Positions 55,585 to 64,000 of a stretch of 64,000 bases of DNA are shown here, in pieces. The position numbers were made by a program, and so were the translations under genes. The notes beneath the pieces were generated by a model. It did no database searches. It was given only the letters and a program-made list of their open reading frames with translations, and was not told the DNA's origin. How positions within the stretch are numbered: position 1 is the stretch's first letter; every line of letters starts with the position of its first letter. Source of the stretch: Nitrosomonas oligotropha (GTDB lineage Bacteria > Pseudomonadota > Gammaproteobacteria > Burkholderiales > Nitrosomonadaceae); contig NZ_QRBZ01000002.1 in NCBI RefSeq assembly GCF_009833085.1, positions 117,545 through 181,544 on the forward strand. Direction: 5' to 3'.

Positions 55585-55820
55585 GTGAATGACATTGACT
55601 GGAAACCCAAAGCCTTAAGCAGATTGAGAAAATCAAGGCTGCCGCCGTGCGCAAAAGAATTTTTACTGAAGTCCAGTCGCTGGCTCACTTTCCAGATTGC
55701 CAAGGTGTCAAGAAACTCGCCAATCATGCGTATGGCTACCGGCTGCGGGTTGGTGATTATCGGGTATTTTTCGAGTTTGACGGCAGCGTGCATGTTATTC
55801 CATTTCTAAATCAAACATGA
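55585..55820 (+). pseudogene. Frameshifted RelE-type toxin gene
   Basis: The frame opens at GTG 55585 as NDIDWKPKAL. One base is missing near 55616 (CCTTAAG where a CCTTAAAG is expected). In the next frame the sequence continues as QIEKIKAAAVRKRIF, then QSLAHFPDCQGVKKLANHAYGYRLRVGDYRVFFEF by position, ending SVHVIPFLNQT at 55820. The second frame holds the RelE core YGYRLRVGDYRVFFEF. The gene thus encodes a RelE/ParE toxin broken by a one-base deletion; a sequencing error is the other explanation. The intact Xre antitoxin follows. Confidence 0.8.
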
Positions 55821-55928
55821 GTTTGTCAGCTATCCTTGTCGTATTAATTATACTGTCCTTCGGATAGCTTTCGCGTCATGTCTGATTTAGAAACGGAATT
55901 ATTGATATTGAGGAGGTGAAAAAACGCG

Positions 55929-56261
55929 ATGAGCGCACTTATTAATTACCAAACCATCCTGGATAGCAACGGAAAACCGGCTTTTGTCGTCGTGCCTTAT
56001 GCCGAGTTTGTCAAACTTCCCGGCGTAGTACGCCCGGGCATGATTCCCAACGAGGTTGTTGGTAAGCGAATCATGAATGAAGTCAGTATGCTCGCCGCCT
56101 GGCGCGAATACCTGATGCTGACGCAAGAGGAAATGGCTAAACGCATGGGGATTACGCAAGCCGGTTACGCGCAGATCGAAGCTGCCAAACGCCCGCGTAA
56201 GGCAACACTTGAGAAAGCCGCAGCGGCTATGGGTATTACCTTGGATCAACTCGCGTATTGA
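55929..56261 (+). CDS. Xre-family antitoxin
   Basis: A 110-residue DNA-binding protein. The N-terminal part (NYQTILDSNGKPAFVVVPYAEFVKL) resembles the front of Xre antitoxins that partner RelE toxins, and the C-terminal half is a clear helix-turn-helix (EYLMLTQEEMAKRMGITQAGYAQIEAAKR, ALEKAAAAMGITLDQL by position). A strong GAGGAGG box lies at 55912-55918. The partner toxin just upstream is frameshifted, so this antitoxin is now unpaired unless the frameshift is an error. Order is toxin first, unlike the pair at 5484-5937. Confidence 0.88.
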   Translation: MSALINYQTILDSNGKPAFVVVPYAEFVKLPGVVRPGMIPNEVVGKRIMNEVSMLAAWREYLMLTQEEMAKRMGITQAGYAQIEAAKRPRKATLEKAAAAMGITLDQLAY

Positions 56262-56286
56262 AGGGCGCGTTTGGAGCTCGTAGCTT

Positions 56287-56382
56287 GTAGGTTGGGGTGA
56301 GGCACGAACCCCAACATCAACAAAGTCGCCAATCGTTGGGTTTCATTTCATTCAACCCAATCTACGGGTTGTTGCCACTGAA
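56287..56382. repeat. 96-bp double-hairpin repeat, copy B
   Basis: The second copy of the element at 55388-55483, with four substitutions. One falls in the right arm of the inverted repeat (CCCAATCTAC). The two copies bracket the toxin-antitoxin pair, 803 bp apart, with the same orientation. Confidence 0.85.
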
Positions 56383-56471
56383 AATGAGGCGATGTTCGGC
56401 AGGAAATAAAAGGATGGTTTCTTCGGGGTATTTTTGTCGTATATGTTACGTTGATCACTAAGGGAAACGAT

Positions 56472-57141
56472 ATGATGGAACATGGTAATGGCTTCATTGA
56501 TTCGGCTGAATTGACTAAGTGGATCAAGTGGTTCTTGTATCTCCAAGTCGGAATCAGCGTCATTGCATTGATTTCAGGAGTGCTTGAATATCAGTTACTC
56601 AATGATTTTAAAGATGGTGTCTACGCATATCAGGATGAGGCTATTGCCGCAGCTGAGGAGAGCGATTCTCGGCAACAAGTTATTTCAATAATTCAATTAT
56701 TAATCCTTTTTGTGTCAGGTTTTTTGATACTGAAATGGATATACCGTGCTAACTTTAATGCGCGCCAGCTTGGTGCTTCCGGAATGAGGTTTACACCCGG
56801 GTGGTCGATTGGTTGGTATTTTTTGCCAGTTGTATGTCTATGGAAGCCATACCAAGCAATGAAGGAAATATGGAAAGCAAGTAGCAATCCACAAGACTGG
56901 AGAAGCCAACCTGTTCCATCGATTTTGCCATGGTGGTGGTTTTTTTGGATCGTTTCGAATTTGCTCGGATACGCATCATTTCGTATAGCACTAAATGCAG
57001 AGCAGATTAACGAATTGATTGTAGCAAATGTCACTTTACTGTTTTCTAACATAACCGGAATACCTTTAAGTCTTATTTTGTTGGCAATAGTGAACAAAGT
57101 TTATGAAATGCAAGTTTCTCATTTTGGTAAGGTAACTACCC

Positions 57142-57155
<14 letters not shown>
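56472..57155 (+). CDS. DUF4328 membrane protein
   Basis: A 227-residue membrane protein of the DUF4328 family, of unknown function. It has four hydrophobic segments (about residues 17-40, 70-90, 115-130, 160-210), the family box [43 protein letters not shown] by position at about 95-137, and [15 protein letters not shown] 56472 follows AAGGGA; earlier starts are unlikely. Its last 14 bases overlap fumC, so its translation may feed into fumC. AT-rich codon use suggests that it belongs to the inserted island rather than the fumC unit. Confidence 0.85.
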
Positions 57156-58527
<1,372 letters not shown>

Positions 58528-58534
58528 CCACATA

Positions 58535-59836
58535 ATGACAGCGCCCTTCAATTCATTCGAACCCGTAACGCGCCGTGAACGCTTTGCGTGGTGCATGTAC
58601 GATTTTGCCAATTCCGGCTATACCACGGTCATTCTGACCGCCATTTTCAATGCTTATTTTGTCGGTGTGATCGCCGCTGGGATCGGCAACGGCTCCGCGA
58701 CGCTGCTGTGGACGCTGACCATGGCGACGGCCAATGCGCTGGTGTTGTTGAGCGCGCCGGTGGTGGGCGCGATTGCCGATTATTCCGGCGCGAAAAAACG
58801 CTTTCTGACGGTCACCACGATCGGTTGCGTGGTGTTTACTGCGCTGCTGTATTTTGCCGGGCCGGGTGATGTCGCGCTGGCGATGGGGCTGGTGATACTG
58901 GCCACGTTCATGTTTGCCAGCGGCGAGAACCTGATCGCGGCTTTTCTGCCGGAAATCAGCACGCCGCAAACGATCGGACGGCTTTCCGGCTACGGCTGGG
59001 CGTTGGGGTATTTGGGCGGTTTATTGACGTTGGCGGTGTGTCTCGGCTATGTCACGTACGCGGAACAGCAGGGTATCGAAGCCGCGCAGTATGTGCCGGT
59101 GACCAATCTGATCGTGGCGGTATTGTTTGCCCTTGCCGCGCTGCCGACGTTGTTGTGGTTGCGCGAGCGCGCTACGGTGGTGGAATCGTTTGATAGCACC
59201 CACATCGTGCGGCAAGGGTTCAGCCGGTTGCGCGCCACGCTGCGCCAAGCCCGTTTGCACATCGATCTGTTTCGTTTCTTGGTGGCGTTGACTACGTATT
59301 ATGCCGGTATTCACATCGTGATCGTGCTGGCGGCGGTGTATGCGCAAGAAGTGATGGGGTTCAAAACGCAGGATACGATTATTCTGATCATGGTCGTGAA
59401 TGTGACCGCGGCCATCGGCGCTTTTCTGTTCGGTCATTTGCAGGATCGCATCGGCTCGAAACGTTGCATTGCGGTGACGCTGCTCATCTGGATCGCGGCG
59501 ATTGGTTGCGCGTACTTTGCGGTCGATGCGTTTCTATTCTGGGTTGCCGCCAATTTGATCGGTACCGCGCTCGGCGGCGCGCAATCGGCGGGCAGAGCGC
59601 TGGTCGGGCAATTCACTCCGGCCGGACGGCAAGGCGAGTTCTTCGGTTTATGGGGATTGGCGACAAAATTGTCGGCGATTATCGGTCCGCTCACGTATGG
59701 CGCAATGGTTTATGTGTTTGCCGGGGATCACCGTATCGCGTTACTCAGCACGCTGGTGTTTTTTGTTCTCGGCCTAGCACTGCTGGCCAGTGTTGACGAG
59801 AAAAGAGGGCGTGAAGCGGCTACCATTGAGTACTAA
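58535..59836 (+). CDS. MFS transporter, UMF1/Atg22-like
   Basis: A 433-residue major facilitator permease of the UMF1 family (related to yeast Atg22). It has about twelve hydrophobic segments, the family opening ERFAWCMYDFANSGYTTVILTAIFNAYFVG by position at about 15-44, the GLGYxGGLL-like segment GYGWALGYLGGLLTL, FLFGHLQDRIGSKR and a late GGAQSAGRALVGQFTPAGRQGEFFGLWGL. Substrate is unknown; the link to fumC hints at a metabolite such as a dicarboxylate or amino acid, but this is weak. ATG 58535 is chosen over the longer frame, which would run into fumC. Confidence 0.9.
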   Translation: MTAPFNSFEPVTRRERFAWCMYDFANSGYTTVILTAIFNAYFVGVIAAGIGNGSATLLWTLTMATANALVLLSAPVVGAIADYSGAKKRFLTVTTIGCVVFTALLYFAGPGDVALAMGLVILATFMFASGENLIAAFLPEISTPQTIGRLSGYGWALGYLGGLLTLAVCLGYVTYAEQQGIEAAQYVPVTNLIVAVLFALAALPTLLWLRERATVVESFDSTHIVRQGFSRLRATLRQARLHIDLFRFLVALTTYYAGIHIVIVLAAVYAQEVMGFKTQDTIILIMVVNVTAAIGAFLFGHLQDRIGSKRCIAVTLLIWIAAIGCAYFAVDAFLFWVAANLIGTALGGAQSAGRALVGQFTPAGRQGEFFGLWGLATKLSAIIGPLTYGAMVYVFAGDHRIALLSTLVFFVLGLALLASVDEKRGREAATIEY

Positions 59837-59879
59837 AGGAATTTCTGGGGTGGTCGTACGAGGGGATTTTTTGAAGGCT

Positions 59880-59907
59880 CCTGTAGGAGCAATGTAGATC
59901 CTACAGG
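59880..59907. terminator. Hairpin after the MFS gene
   Basis: CCTGTAGGA (59880-59888), a 10-nt loop, then TCCTACAGG (59899-59907): a perfect 9-bp inverted repeat 43 bp past the MFS stop. There is no T run, so it may be a weak terminator, an mRNA 3' stabiliser or a REP-like element. Confidence 0.45.
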
Positions 59908-59962
59908 GTATTACTCAACAACAATGAAACAGTAAAACGGATGAATAGTTAAAAATTAACTA

Positions 59963-60118
59963 TTATTTACCTGGAAGCTCGTTACGACCTTCAGCTGGTT
60001 TACCTTCATGCGTGGTGCCATAATTGTCTGAACTTGCGCTTTCCGGTGCTGTAGGTTTGCCACATGCGACTAACGATAATGCTAAAAGTGTTACAACAAA
60101 AAATACTGAAAATTTCAT
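59963..60118 (-). CDS. Small lipoprotein (51 aa)
   Basis: A 51-residue frame with a classic lipoprotein signal (MKFSVFFVVTLLALSLVACG, lipid-modified Cys19) and a short polar tail (KPTAPESASSDNYGTTHEG, ending NELPGK). An AGGGA box lies upstream of ATG 60118. Such tiny lipoproteins (LPS-assembly or entericidin-like) are common and mostly of unknown role. It is convergent with the MFS gene and downstream of the TauE gene on the opposite side of a 161-bp gap. Confidence 0.75.
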   Translation of the reverse strand: MKFSVFFVVTLLALSLVACGKPTAPESASSDNYGTTHEGKPAEGRNELPGK

Positions 60119-60279
60119 TTGTGGCTTTTCCCTAAAATTAATAAATATATCTCTTTCATTTTTGTCACAGTAAAACTATAACACGTTACGAAGAATAATC
60201 ACTGATAAATTGCGATTTTAGTGCATTAAATACTCGCGAGATGACCTTGCGGGTGATATTGGCCTGTTGCCAGCCGGAT

Positions 60280-61077
60280 TTACAGGATATTGATTAGCAT
60301 TCTGATGCCCAAACCATAGAGCAAAACCACAAAGATTGTCCTGAGCGTGGCGGTTTTGGTGGAATGCGTAAGCTTCGCTCCGAGCGGCGCTGTCAACATG
60401 CTGGCCGATACCAGCCAGGCTAATGCGGGTAAATAAACATAGCCTAAGCTGAAATCGGGCAGCGTTTCCGAGTGTAAGAAACCATTCACGATGTAACCGG
60501 CCGTACCGGCCAATGCGATAGGGAAGCCGATCGCCGCCGCGGTGCCGATGGCATGCTGCAATTTGATTTTGCATAATGTCAGGAATGGCACCGACAACAA
60601 TCCACCGCCGATTGCAACCAAGCTGGATAGAGCACCGATGACATTACCGGCGAGAAACAGGCCGAATCTCCCGGGGAGTTGAAACATCGGGCTGGGACGG
60701 AATTGCAGCAGCATTTGCGTGGCGGCGTAAAAAATGAAAATGACAAAAATAACGCTCAGCAGTTGACCGGTCATCGATCCGGCCAGGGTTGCGCCGCCGA
60801 AAGTACCGAGAAAAATCCCTGGGGTAATATGCTTTACGATAGGCCAGTTCACCGCGCCATGCTGATGGTGTGTGCGTAAACTGACGGCGGAAGTGAAAAT
60901 GATCGTGGCCATCGTGGTGCCCAGCGCAAAATGGATGATGCGGTCGGCGGGAAAATCCTGCGCGGTGAATAGTGAAATGAGCACGGGAACGATAATCAGG
61001 CCGCCGCCAATGCCGAGTAAACCGGCAAAAAATCCCACAAACGCTCCGGTTAGCAGATAAATCAACCACCATTCCAT
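60280..61077 (-). CDS. TauE/SafE family sulfite exporter-like permease
   Basis: A 265-residue membrane protein of the TSUP (TauE/SafE, DUF81) family, which exports sulfite, sulfoacetate or similar anions. It shows about eight hydrophobic segments, the N-terminal repeat GAFVGFFAGLLGIGGGLIIVPVL and the second repeat NVIGALSSLVAIGGGLLSVPFL by position, the inverted-repeat pattern typical of the family. ATG 61077 is preferred to the longer frame (61137). Substrate is not readable from sequence. Confidence 0.9.
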   Translation of the reverse strand: MEWWLIYLLTGAFVGFFAGLLGIGGGLIIVPVLISLFTAQDFPADRIIHFALGTTMATIIFTSAVSLRTHHQHGAVNWPIVKHITPGIFLGTFGGATLAGSMTGQLLSVIFVIFIFYAATQMLLQFRPSPMFQLPGRFGLFLAGNVIGALSSLVAIGGGLLSVPFLTLCKIKLQHAIGTAAAIGFPIALAGTAGYIVNGFLHSETLPDFSLGYVYLPALAWLVSASMLTAPLGAKLTHSTKTATLRTIFVVLLYGLGIRMLINIL

Positions 61078-61109
61078 AATGTAAGCCTGATAAAAAGAAT
61101 TGGATTGTG

Positions 61110-61565
61110 TTACAGATATCGCAAAATAAATTGCCATTCGGCCGGATCGACCGGTGTGATCGATAAACGGTTACCGGTTTGCAGCACGCGCATTCTGCTC
61201 AGTTGCGGATATTGCCTTAATTCCCTGATCGGGATTAGGCGCGTTCTGTGCAGCAGCATGATGTCGACATTAAACCAGCGCGGATTGTCTTGCGTCGCTT
61301 TAGGATCGAAATACTTGCTGGCCGGATTAAATTGCGTGGCATCCGGATACGCCGGTTTGCTGACAACCGCGATGCCCATGATACCGGGGTCTTTGCAGCA
61401 GGAGTGATAGAAAAATACCTGATCGCCCACTGCCATCTGGTTGCGCATGAAATTACGCGACTGATAATTACGCACGCCTTCCCAGGCTATCGTTTGATCC
61501 GGCCGTGCGGCAAAATCATCGATACTGAATTCATCCGGTTCAGATTTCATTAACCAGTAGCGCAT
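61110..61565 (-). CDS. EVE domain protein
   Basis: A 151-residue protein of the EVE/PUA-like family (human THYN1 homologues), which bind modified bases in DNA or RNA. It opens with YWLMKSEPDEFSIDDF and has WEGVRNYQSRNFMRNQMAVGDQVFFYHSCCKDPGIMGIAVV by position at about 29-70, DPKATQDNPRWFNVDIMLL, and the end RLSITPVDPAEW. Some EVE proteins are linked to modification-dependent restriction, but many are housekeeping. The TauE gene lies 32 bp downstream. Confidence 0.92.
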   Translation of the reverse strand: MRYWLMKSEPDEFSIDDFAARPDQTIAWEGVRNYQSRNFMRNQMAVGDQVFFYHSCCKDPGIMGIAVVSKPAYPDATQFNPASKYFDPKATQDNPRWFNVDIMLLHRTRLIPIRELRQYPQLSRMRVLQTGNRLSITPVDPAEWQFILRYL

Positions 61566-61725
61566 TTTTTACATGAGTGGTGATTTTTACAGACAGCTTT
61601 GTCGTCAGTGGCTCATTATAATGGATGACTTTCCGTGAGTTTTATTTTTGATGAAAATTCTGCACGCTAACGGACAGCTTCTGTAGTATATTCCAAAACT
61701 TTTCTGCGTTCTGACGACTTACACT

Positions 61726-62382
61726 ATGAATAATCACACACTTTCTGATATTGCGGTGGATACCTGGGTACAGGGCGGTCCGCTTGCGCTCAACGAACTG
61801 ACCGGTTCGGTGGTCTTGATCGAAGTTTTCCAGGTCAATTGCCCGGGTTGTTTTATTTATTCGTTACCCCGAGCGGTTGATTTGCATGAGCGGTATCACG
61901 CGCAGGGTTTGACTGTGATCGGCTTGGCCACTGCATTTGAAGATTACGATAAGAACACGCTGGAGAATTTGCAAAAGCTAATTGCGACCGGCGAAGTGAT
62001 CGGTGAAACCTATAAGGCGCTCAATCAATACGGTTTATTGTCGGATGGTAAGCTGAAGTGGAAAATACCGTTTGCGGTGGGCATGGACCGGGTTGTGGCG
62101 GAAACCGAGCCGGTGACCGATGAGCGCGTGCTGCATTATGCGCAAAATTTTTTGCCCGATTTCGACAAATTCAGCGATGAGCAGAAAAAAACCGTGTTGC
62201 AGCAAGTCCACCAGTATATGACGCAGAAATCGATGCGCGCGGAGACTTTCGAGCGCTTTGCACTGCAAGGAACGCCATCGTGTATTTTGTTCGACCGTAA
62301 AGGTGAATTGAAGGATGTGTCGTTCGGGCAAATAGACTATAAACAGGCGATGGTTGAGCATTTTCTGGCGGAGAAAGTCTAG
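61726..62382 (+). CDS. Thioredoxin-fold (TlpA-like) protein
   Basis: A 218-residue protein with a thioredoxin-like fold. The active site reads VNCPGCFIYSLP (CxxC), preceded by a TlpA-type LNELTGSVVLIEVFQ, and the cis-Pro is in LQGTPSCILFDRKGEL near the C terminus. A helical insertion of about 90 residues (GEVIGETYKALNQYGLLSDG ... KTVLQQVHQYMTQK) separates the two halves. No signal peptide is visible, so it is probably cytoplasmic, which is unusual for TlpA-type proteins. Role in redox homeostasis is inferred. Confidence 0.82.
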   Translation: MNNHTLSDIAVDTWVQGGPLALNELTGSVVLIEVFQVNCPGCFIYSLPRAVDLHERYHAQGLTVIGLATAFEDYDKNTLENLQKLIATGEVIGETYKALNQYGLLSDGKLKWKIPFAVGMDRVVAETEPVTDERVLHYAQNFLPDFDKFSDEQKKTVLQQVHQYMTQKSMRAETFERFALQGTPSCILFDRKGELKDVSFGQIDYKQAMVEHFLAEKV

Positions 62383-62454
62383 TTTTTACGCGCGAATTGA
62401 AATGACAGGCAATCGCTGGTTGTGTTTTATTGAATTGCGTTTCAATGATGATGT

Positions 62455-63114
62455 TTAACCGGCAGCCAGCGTTTCTTGAAGCCAAGCCTCGAATGCCTGA
62501 TGATGATTCAGGTCATATTGCCAGCAGAGGAATCCCATTTGCTGGCCTGTCGCGATATTTTGCGGCTGATCGTCAATATAAATGGTCTCGGCCGGATCTA
62601 GCTGGTATGTGTTGATCGCATAGTGATAAATGGCCGGTTCCGGTTTCAGAATACCGACTTCAAATGACAGAATTCTGTGCTCAAAGAGCGCAAACTCAGG
62701 GTAGGCGGTAAAAATCCACGGACAATGAATTGCATTGATATTCGAGATCAGAATCAGGTTGTGGTTATCAGCGGCTAGTTGACGAACGCACTGCCACATG
62801 GATGCATTGTGCGTGAAGATTTGTTGCCAAGCTTGGTAAAACCGCTCCCGTGTAACATTACTCCCCAAGATACTCAGCGCCCAATCCGCAAAACCGGCGG
62901 GATCGATTTGTCCGCTTTCCAGTGCGTTTTTACGGTGCAGCACCGAACGAATCCGTTCGTGCGCGTCAGCGGTTCCTGGTGGAATCAGCCGCGCCAGCGA
63001 CGATTCAAAATCAAAATCCAGCAATACGCGGCCAATATCGAATAGGAATGTTTTCGTGCGGAGGAGAGGATTTCTACTGCCTTGCTGCATGGATGGAATT
63101 GCGTGTGTAGTCAT
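62455..63114 (-). CDS. HAD-family hydrolase (YihX-like)
   Basis: A 219-residue haloacid dehalogenase-type phosphatase. Motif I is FDIGRVLLDFD (YihX proteins have FDLGNV(I/L)), motif II is LILISNINAIH, motif III has the Lys in VGILKPEPAIYHYA, and motif IV is IYIDDQPQNI. E. coli YihX is an alpha-D-glucose-1-phosphate phosphatase; substrate here is unknown. The first 15 residues before KTFLFDIG are probably a short extension. The 6S RNA gene lies upstream on the same strand. Confidence 0.87.
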   Translation of the reverse strand: MTTHAIPSMQQGSRNPLLRTKTFLFDIGRVLLDFDFESSLARLIPPGTADAHERIRSVLHRKNALESGQIDPAGFADWALSILGSNVTRERFYQAWQQIFTHNASMWQCVRQLAADNHNLILISNINAIHCPWIFTAYPEFALFEHRILSFEVGILKPEPAIYHYAINTYQLDPAETIYIDDQPQNIATGQQMGFLCWQYDLNHHQAFEAWLQETLAAG

Positions 63115-63131
63115 TGCGGGAAGAAAAAACT

Positions 63132-63167
63132 AAAAAGGACAAGAGATGTTTTAAATATCTCTTGTCC
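63132..63167 (-). terminator. Rho-independent terminator of 6S RNA
   Basis: On the minus strand, a perfect 11-bp stem (GGACAAGAGAT with ATCTCTTGTCC, 63137-63147 and 63157-63167) around a 9-nt loop is followed by TTTTT (63132-63136) and a further T run. It directly follows the 6S RNA 3' end. Confidence 0.88.
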
Positions 63168-63171
63168 TGCA

Positions 63172-63376
63172 ATAGCTCCCCACATATGCCGTCAGACCGT
63201 CATCTTGAACCATAGGGTCCAAGGCGGTTGCTTCATGGATACATCAGGAACATCCTAAAAGGACGCGCACAACAGTATCACTTTAATCCACAACCATTTT
63301 CTACAAATTGGTTCAAAGAATATAAGTCTTAACGAACACCGCAGGGATTAACCTTATTTACAACTGTAACTATTAA
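63172..63376 (-). ncRNA. ssrS: 6S RNA
   Basis: 6S RNA imitates an open promoter and holds sigma-70 RNA polymerase in stationary phase. The minus-strand core CCTTGGACCC(T)ATGGTTCAAG and GACGGTCTGACGGCA align with E. coli CCTTGAACCAAGGGTTCAAG...GCCTGCGGCGGCA. The gene lies immediately downstream of zapA, its usual place. The 3' arm (AGCTATT near 63175) can pair with AATAGTT near 63370, closing the long stem, so the ends shown are approximate (within about 15 nt). The terminator follows at once. Confidence 0.85.
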
Positions 63377-63381
63377 CTATG

Positions 63382-63681
63382 CTAACTTTCTTTATCAGTA
63401 AGAACTTCATCAACTTTCTTTCTTAATGAAACAATTCTACGCCGAAATTCATCGATGTCAAAACCAGTTCCATTACGCAGCGCCAGCAGTTCATGCGCGA
63501 TCTGCAAGGCTGCGATCAATGCGATGCGATCAGAGTCAACAATTTTTCCTTCTGCTTTGATTTCTTGAATTTTTTTATCAAGATAAGCTGCAGCAAGCAG
63601 AATTTCCTCACGCTCTTCATCGGGGCAGGCAATGCAAAAATCCCGTCCCATGATATTGAGGTTTAGCGGTTCATTATTCAT
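63382..63681 (-). CDS. zapA: Cell division protein ZapA
   Basis: A 99-residue protein that bundles FtsZ filaments. The N-terminal domain (PLNLNIMGRDFCIACPDEEREEILLAAAYLDKKIQEI by position) is followed by RIALIAALQIAHELLAL and a C-terminal coiled coil. It overlaps the upstream zapB-like gene by 8 bp and is followed by 6S RNA, the common proteobacterial order. Confidence 0.95.
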   Translation of the reverse strand: MNNEPLNLNIMGRDFCIACPDEEREEILLAAAYLDKKIQEIKAEGKIVDSDRIALIAALQIAHELLALRNGTGFDIDEFRRRIVSLRKKVDEVLTDKES

Positions 63682-63871
63682 TATCGGGTATGTTTAACAA
63701 AAGTGTTTCAAGCCGATCCACTGTGACATGTATTTTCTCATTCAATTTCTCGCAATGCGCATGCGAGTCCGCAAGTTCTTTGCGCAGTTTTTTATTTTCA
63801 GTGCTTTTATCTTGATACAAGCGTAAAAGTTGAAAAACTTTATCTTCTAAGGATTTCAGTTCTGTTTCCAT
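63674..63871 (-). CDS. ZapB-like coiled-coil division protein
   Basis: A 65-residue coiled-coil protein (ELKSLEDKVFQLLRLYQD, NKKLRKELADSHAHCEKLNEKI) of the small family always found next to zapA in betaproteobacteria, similar in length and pattern to ZapB. It would work with ZapA at the Z ring. The start ATG 63871 has no strong ribosome binding site visible. Assignment rests on position and coiled-coil pattern. Confidence 0.8.
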   Translation of the reverse strand: METELKSLEDKVFQLLRLYQDKSTENKKLRKELADSHAHCEKLNEKIHVTVDRLETLLLNIPDNE

Positions 63872-63918
63872 GGGGCACTAATTTATGAACTATTAAAAGG
63901 GTTAATGTGTAAGAAATC

Positions 63919-63999
63919 TCAGGGTTGTTTACAGAGAGGTTGATAGAAATAAGCGTTGAGTATTTCATAAGGAGTGGCATTACTCAAACTCTTATGTGG
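63919..63999 (-). pseudogene. C-terminal end of a DDE transposase/integrase gene
   Basis: On the minus strand the last 26 codons before a TGA at 63919-63921 read PHKSLSNATPYEILNAYFYQ and six further residues. This matches the RPHxxLxNxTPxE end of integrase-core transposases such as IS481 or related families. Most of the gene, if it is complete, lies beyond the right edge. Family choice is tentative. Confidence 0.5.
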
Positions 64000-64000
64000 C

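Noticed and set aside
55388..56382. The two 96-bp repeats as a CRISPR array
   Set aside because: There are only two copies, the units are too long and the spacing (803 bp) contains genes.

Overview
The window looks like a chromosomal segment of a betaproteobacterium, most likely of the Nitrosomonas/Nitrosomonadaceae type. This is an inference from gene content and order: the rlmN-pilW-rodZ-ispG-hisS-yfgM-bamB-der run, the flhB-flhA-flhF-flhG-fliA-motCD cluster, zapA followed by 6S RNA, PEP-CTERM exported proteins and a formate/nitrite channel. No rRNA, tRNA, CRISPR array or complete insertion sequence was found.

Layout. 1-2063: end of hemW, a formate/nitrite channel and a hemerythrin-like protein. 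2116-5313 (minus): a PEP-CTERM protein with its terminator, then a two-gene light-sensing unit made of a BLUF photoreceptor and a PAS/GGDEF/EAL phosphodiesterase. 5484-9640 is a patchwork: a RelE/RHH toxin-antitoxin pair, an IS256-type transposase remnant fused in frame to a HigA-like antitoxin remnant, a secreted lipase, a small membrane protein, a DUF1840 gene, and a decayed second copy of the RHH antitoxin region. 9638-16594: HxlR regulator and GST-like gene, yifB, ubiK, the peptidoglycan-recycling pair amgK-murU, pepP and a small membrane protein. 16627-19011 (minus): a penicillin-acylase-family enzyme.

19233-27871 is a flagellar block: export gate (flhB, flhA), placement and number control (flhF, flhG), sigma-28 (fliA) and stator (motC, motD), facing a convergent flgM-flgN unit that has a near-consensus sigma-28 promoter. 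Thus FliA and its anti-sigma factor FlgM lie about 2.4 kb apart, and FlgM expression is probably FliA dependent. 28156-39366 is a long co-directional housekeeping run (EI24, DUF3025, ndk, rlmN, pilW, rodZ, ispG, hisS, yfgM, bamB, der). 39537-46146 adds a Pat-like acetyltransferase/acyl-CoA synthetase, a type-5 UDG, a tautomerase, uvrC, pgsA and a YaiI-family gene.

46150-50150 is an accessory patch: an orphan helix-turn-helix protein, a PEP-CTERM phytase-like esterase, a solitary D12-class adenine methylase with an unusual DVPY motif, and a small unknown gene. Class Ia ribonucleotide reductase (nrdA with two ATP cones, then nrdB) follows, preceded by an NrdR-box palindrome. Between nrdB and fumC (54400-57140) lies a second accessory island: a zinc-ribbon plus deoxyribosyltransferase/TIR-like protein, two copies of a 96-bp double-hairpin repeat bracketing a frameshifted RelE toxin and its intact Xre antitoxin, and a DUF4328 membrane protein. 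The window ends with fumC, an MFS permease, a small lipoprotein, a TauE-type exporter, an EVE protein, a thioredoxin-fold protein, a YihX-like HAD enzyme, 6S RNA, zapA, a zapB-like gene and the end of a transposase gene.

The best candidates for unusual biology are the zinc-ribbon/NDT-like gene and its repeat-bracketed neighbourhood, the split BLUF-EAL pair, and the transposon-antitoxin chimera.
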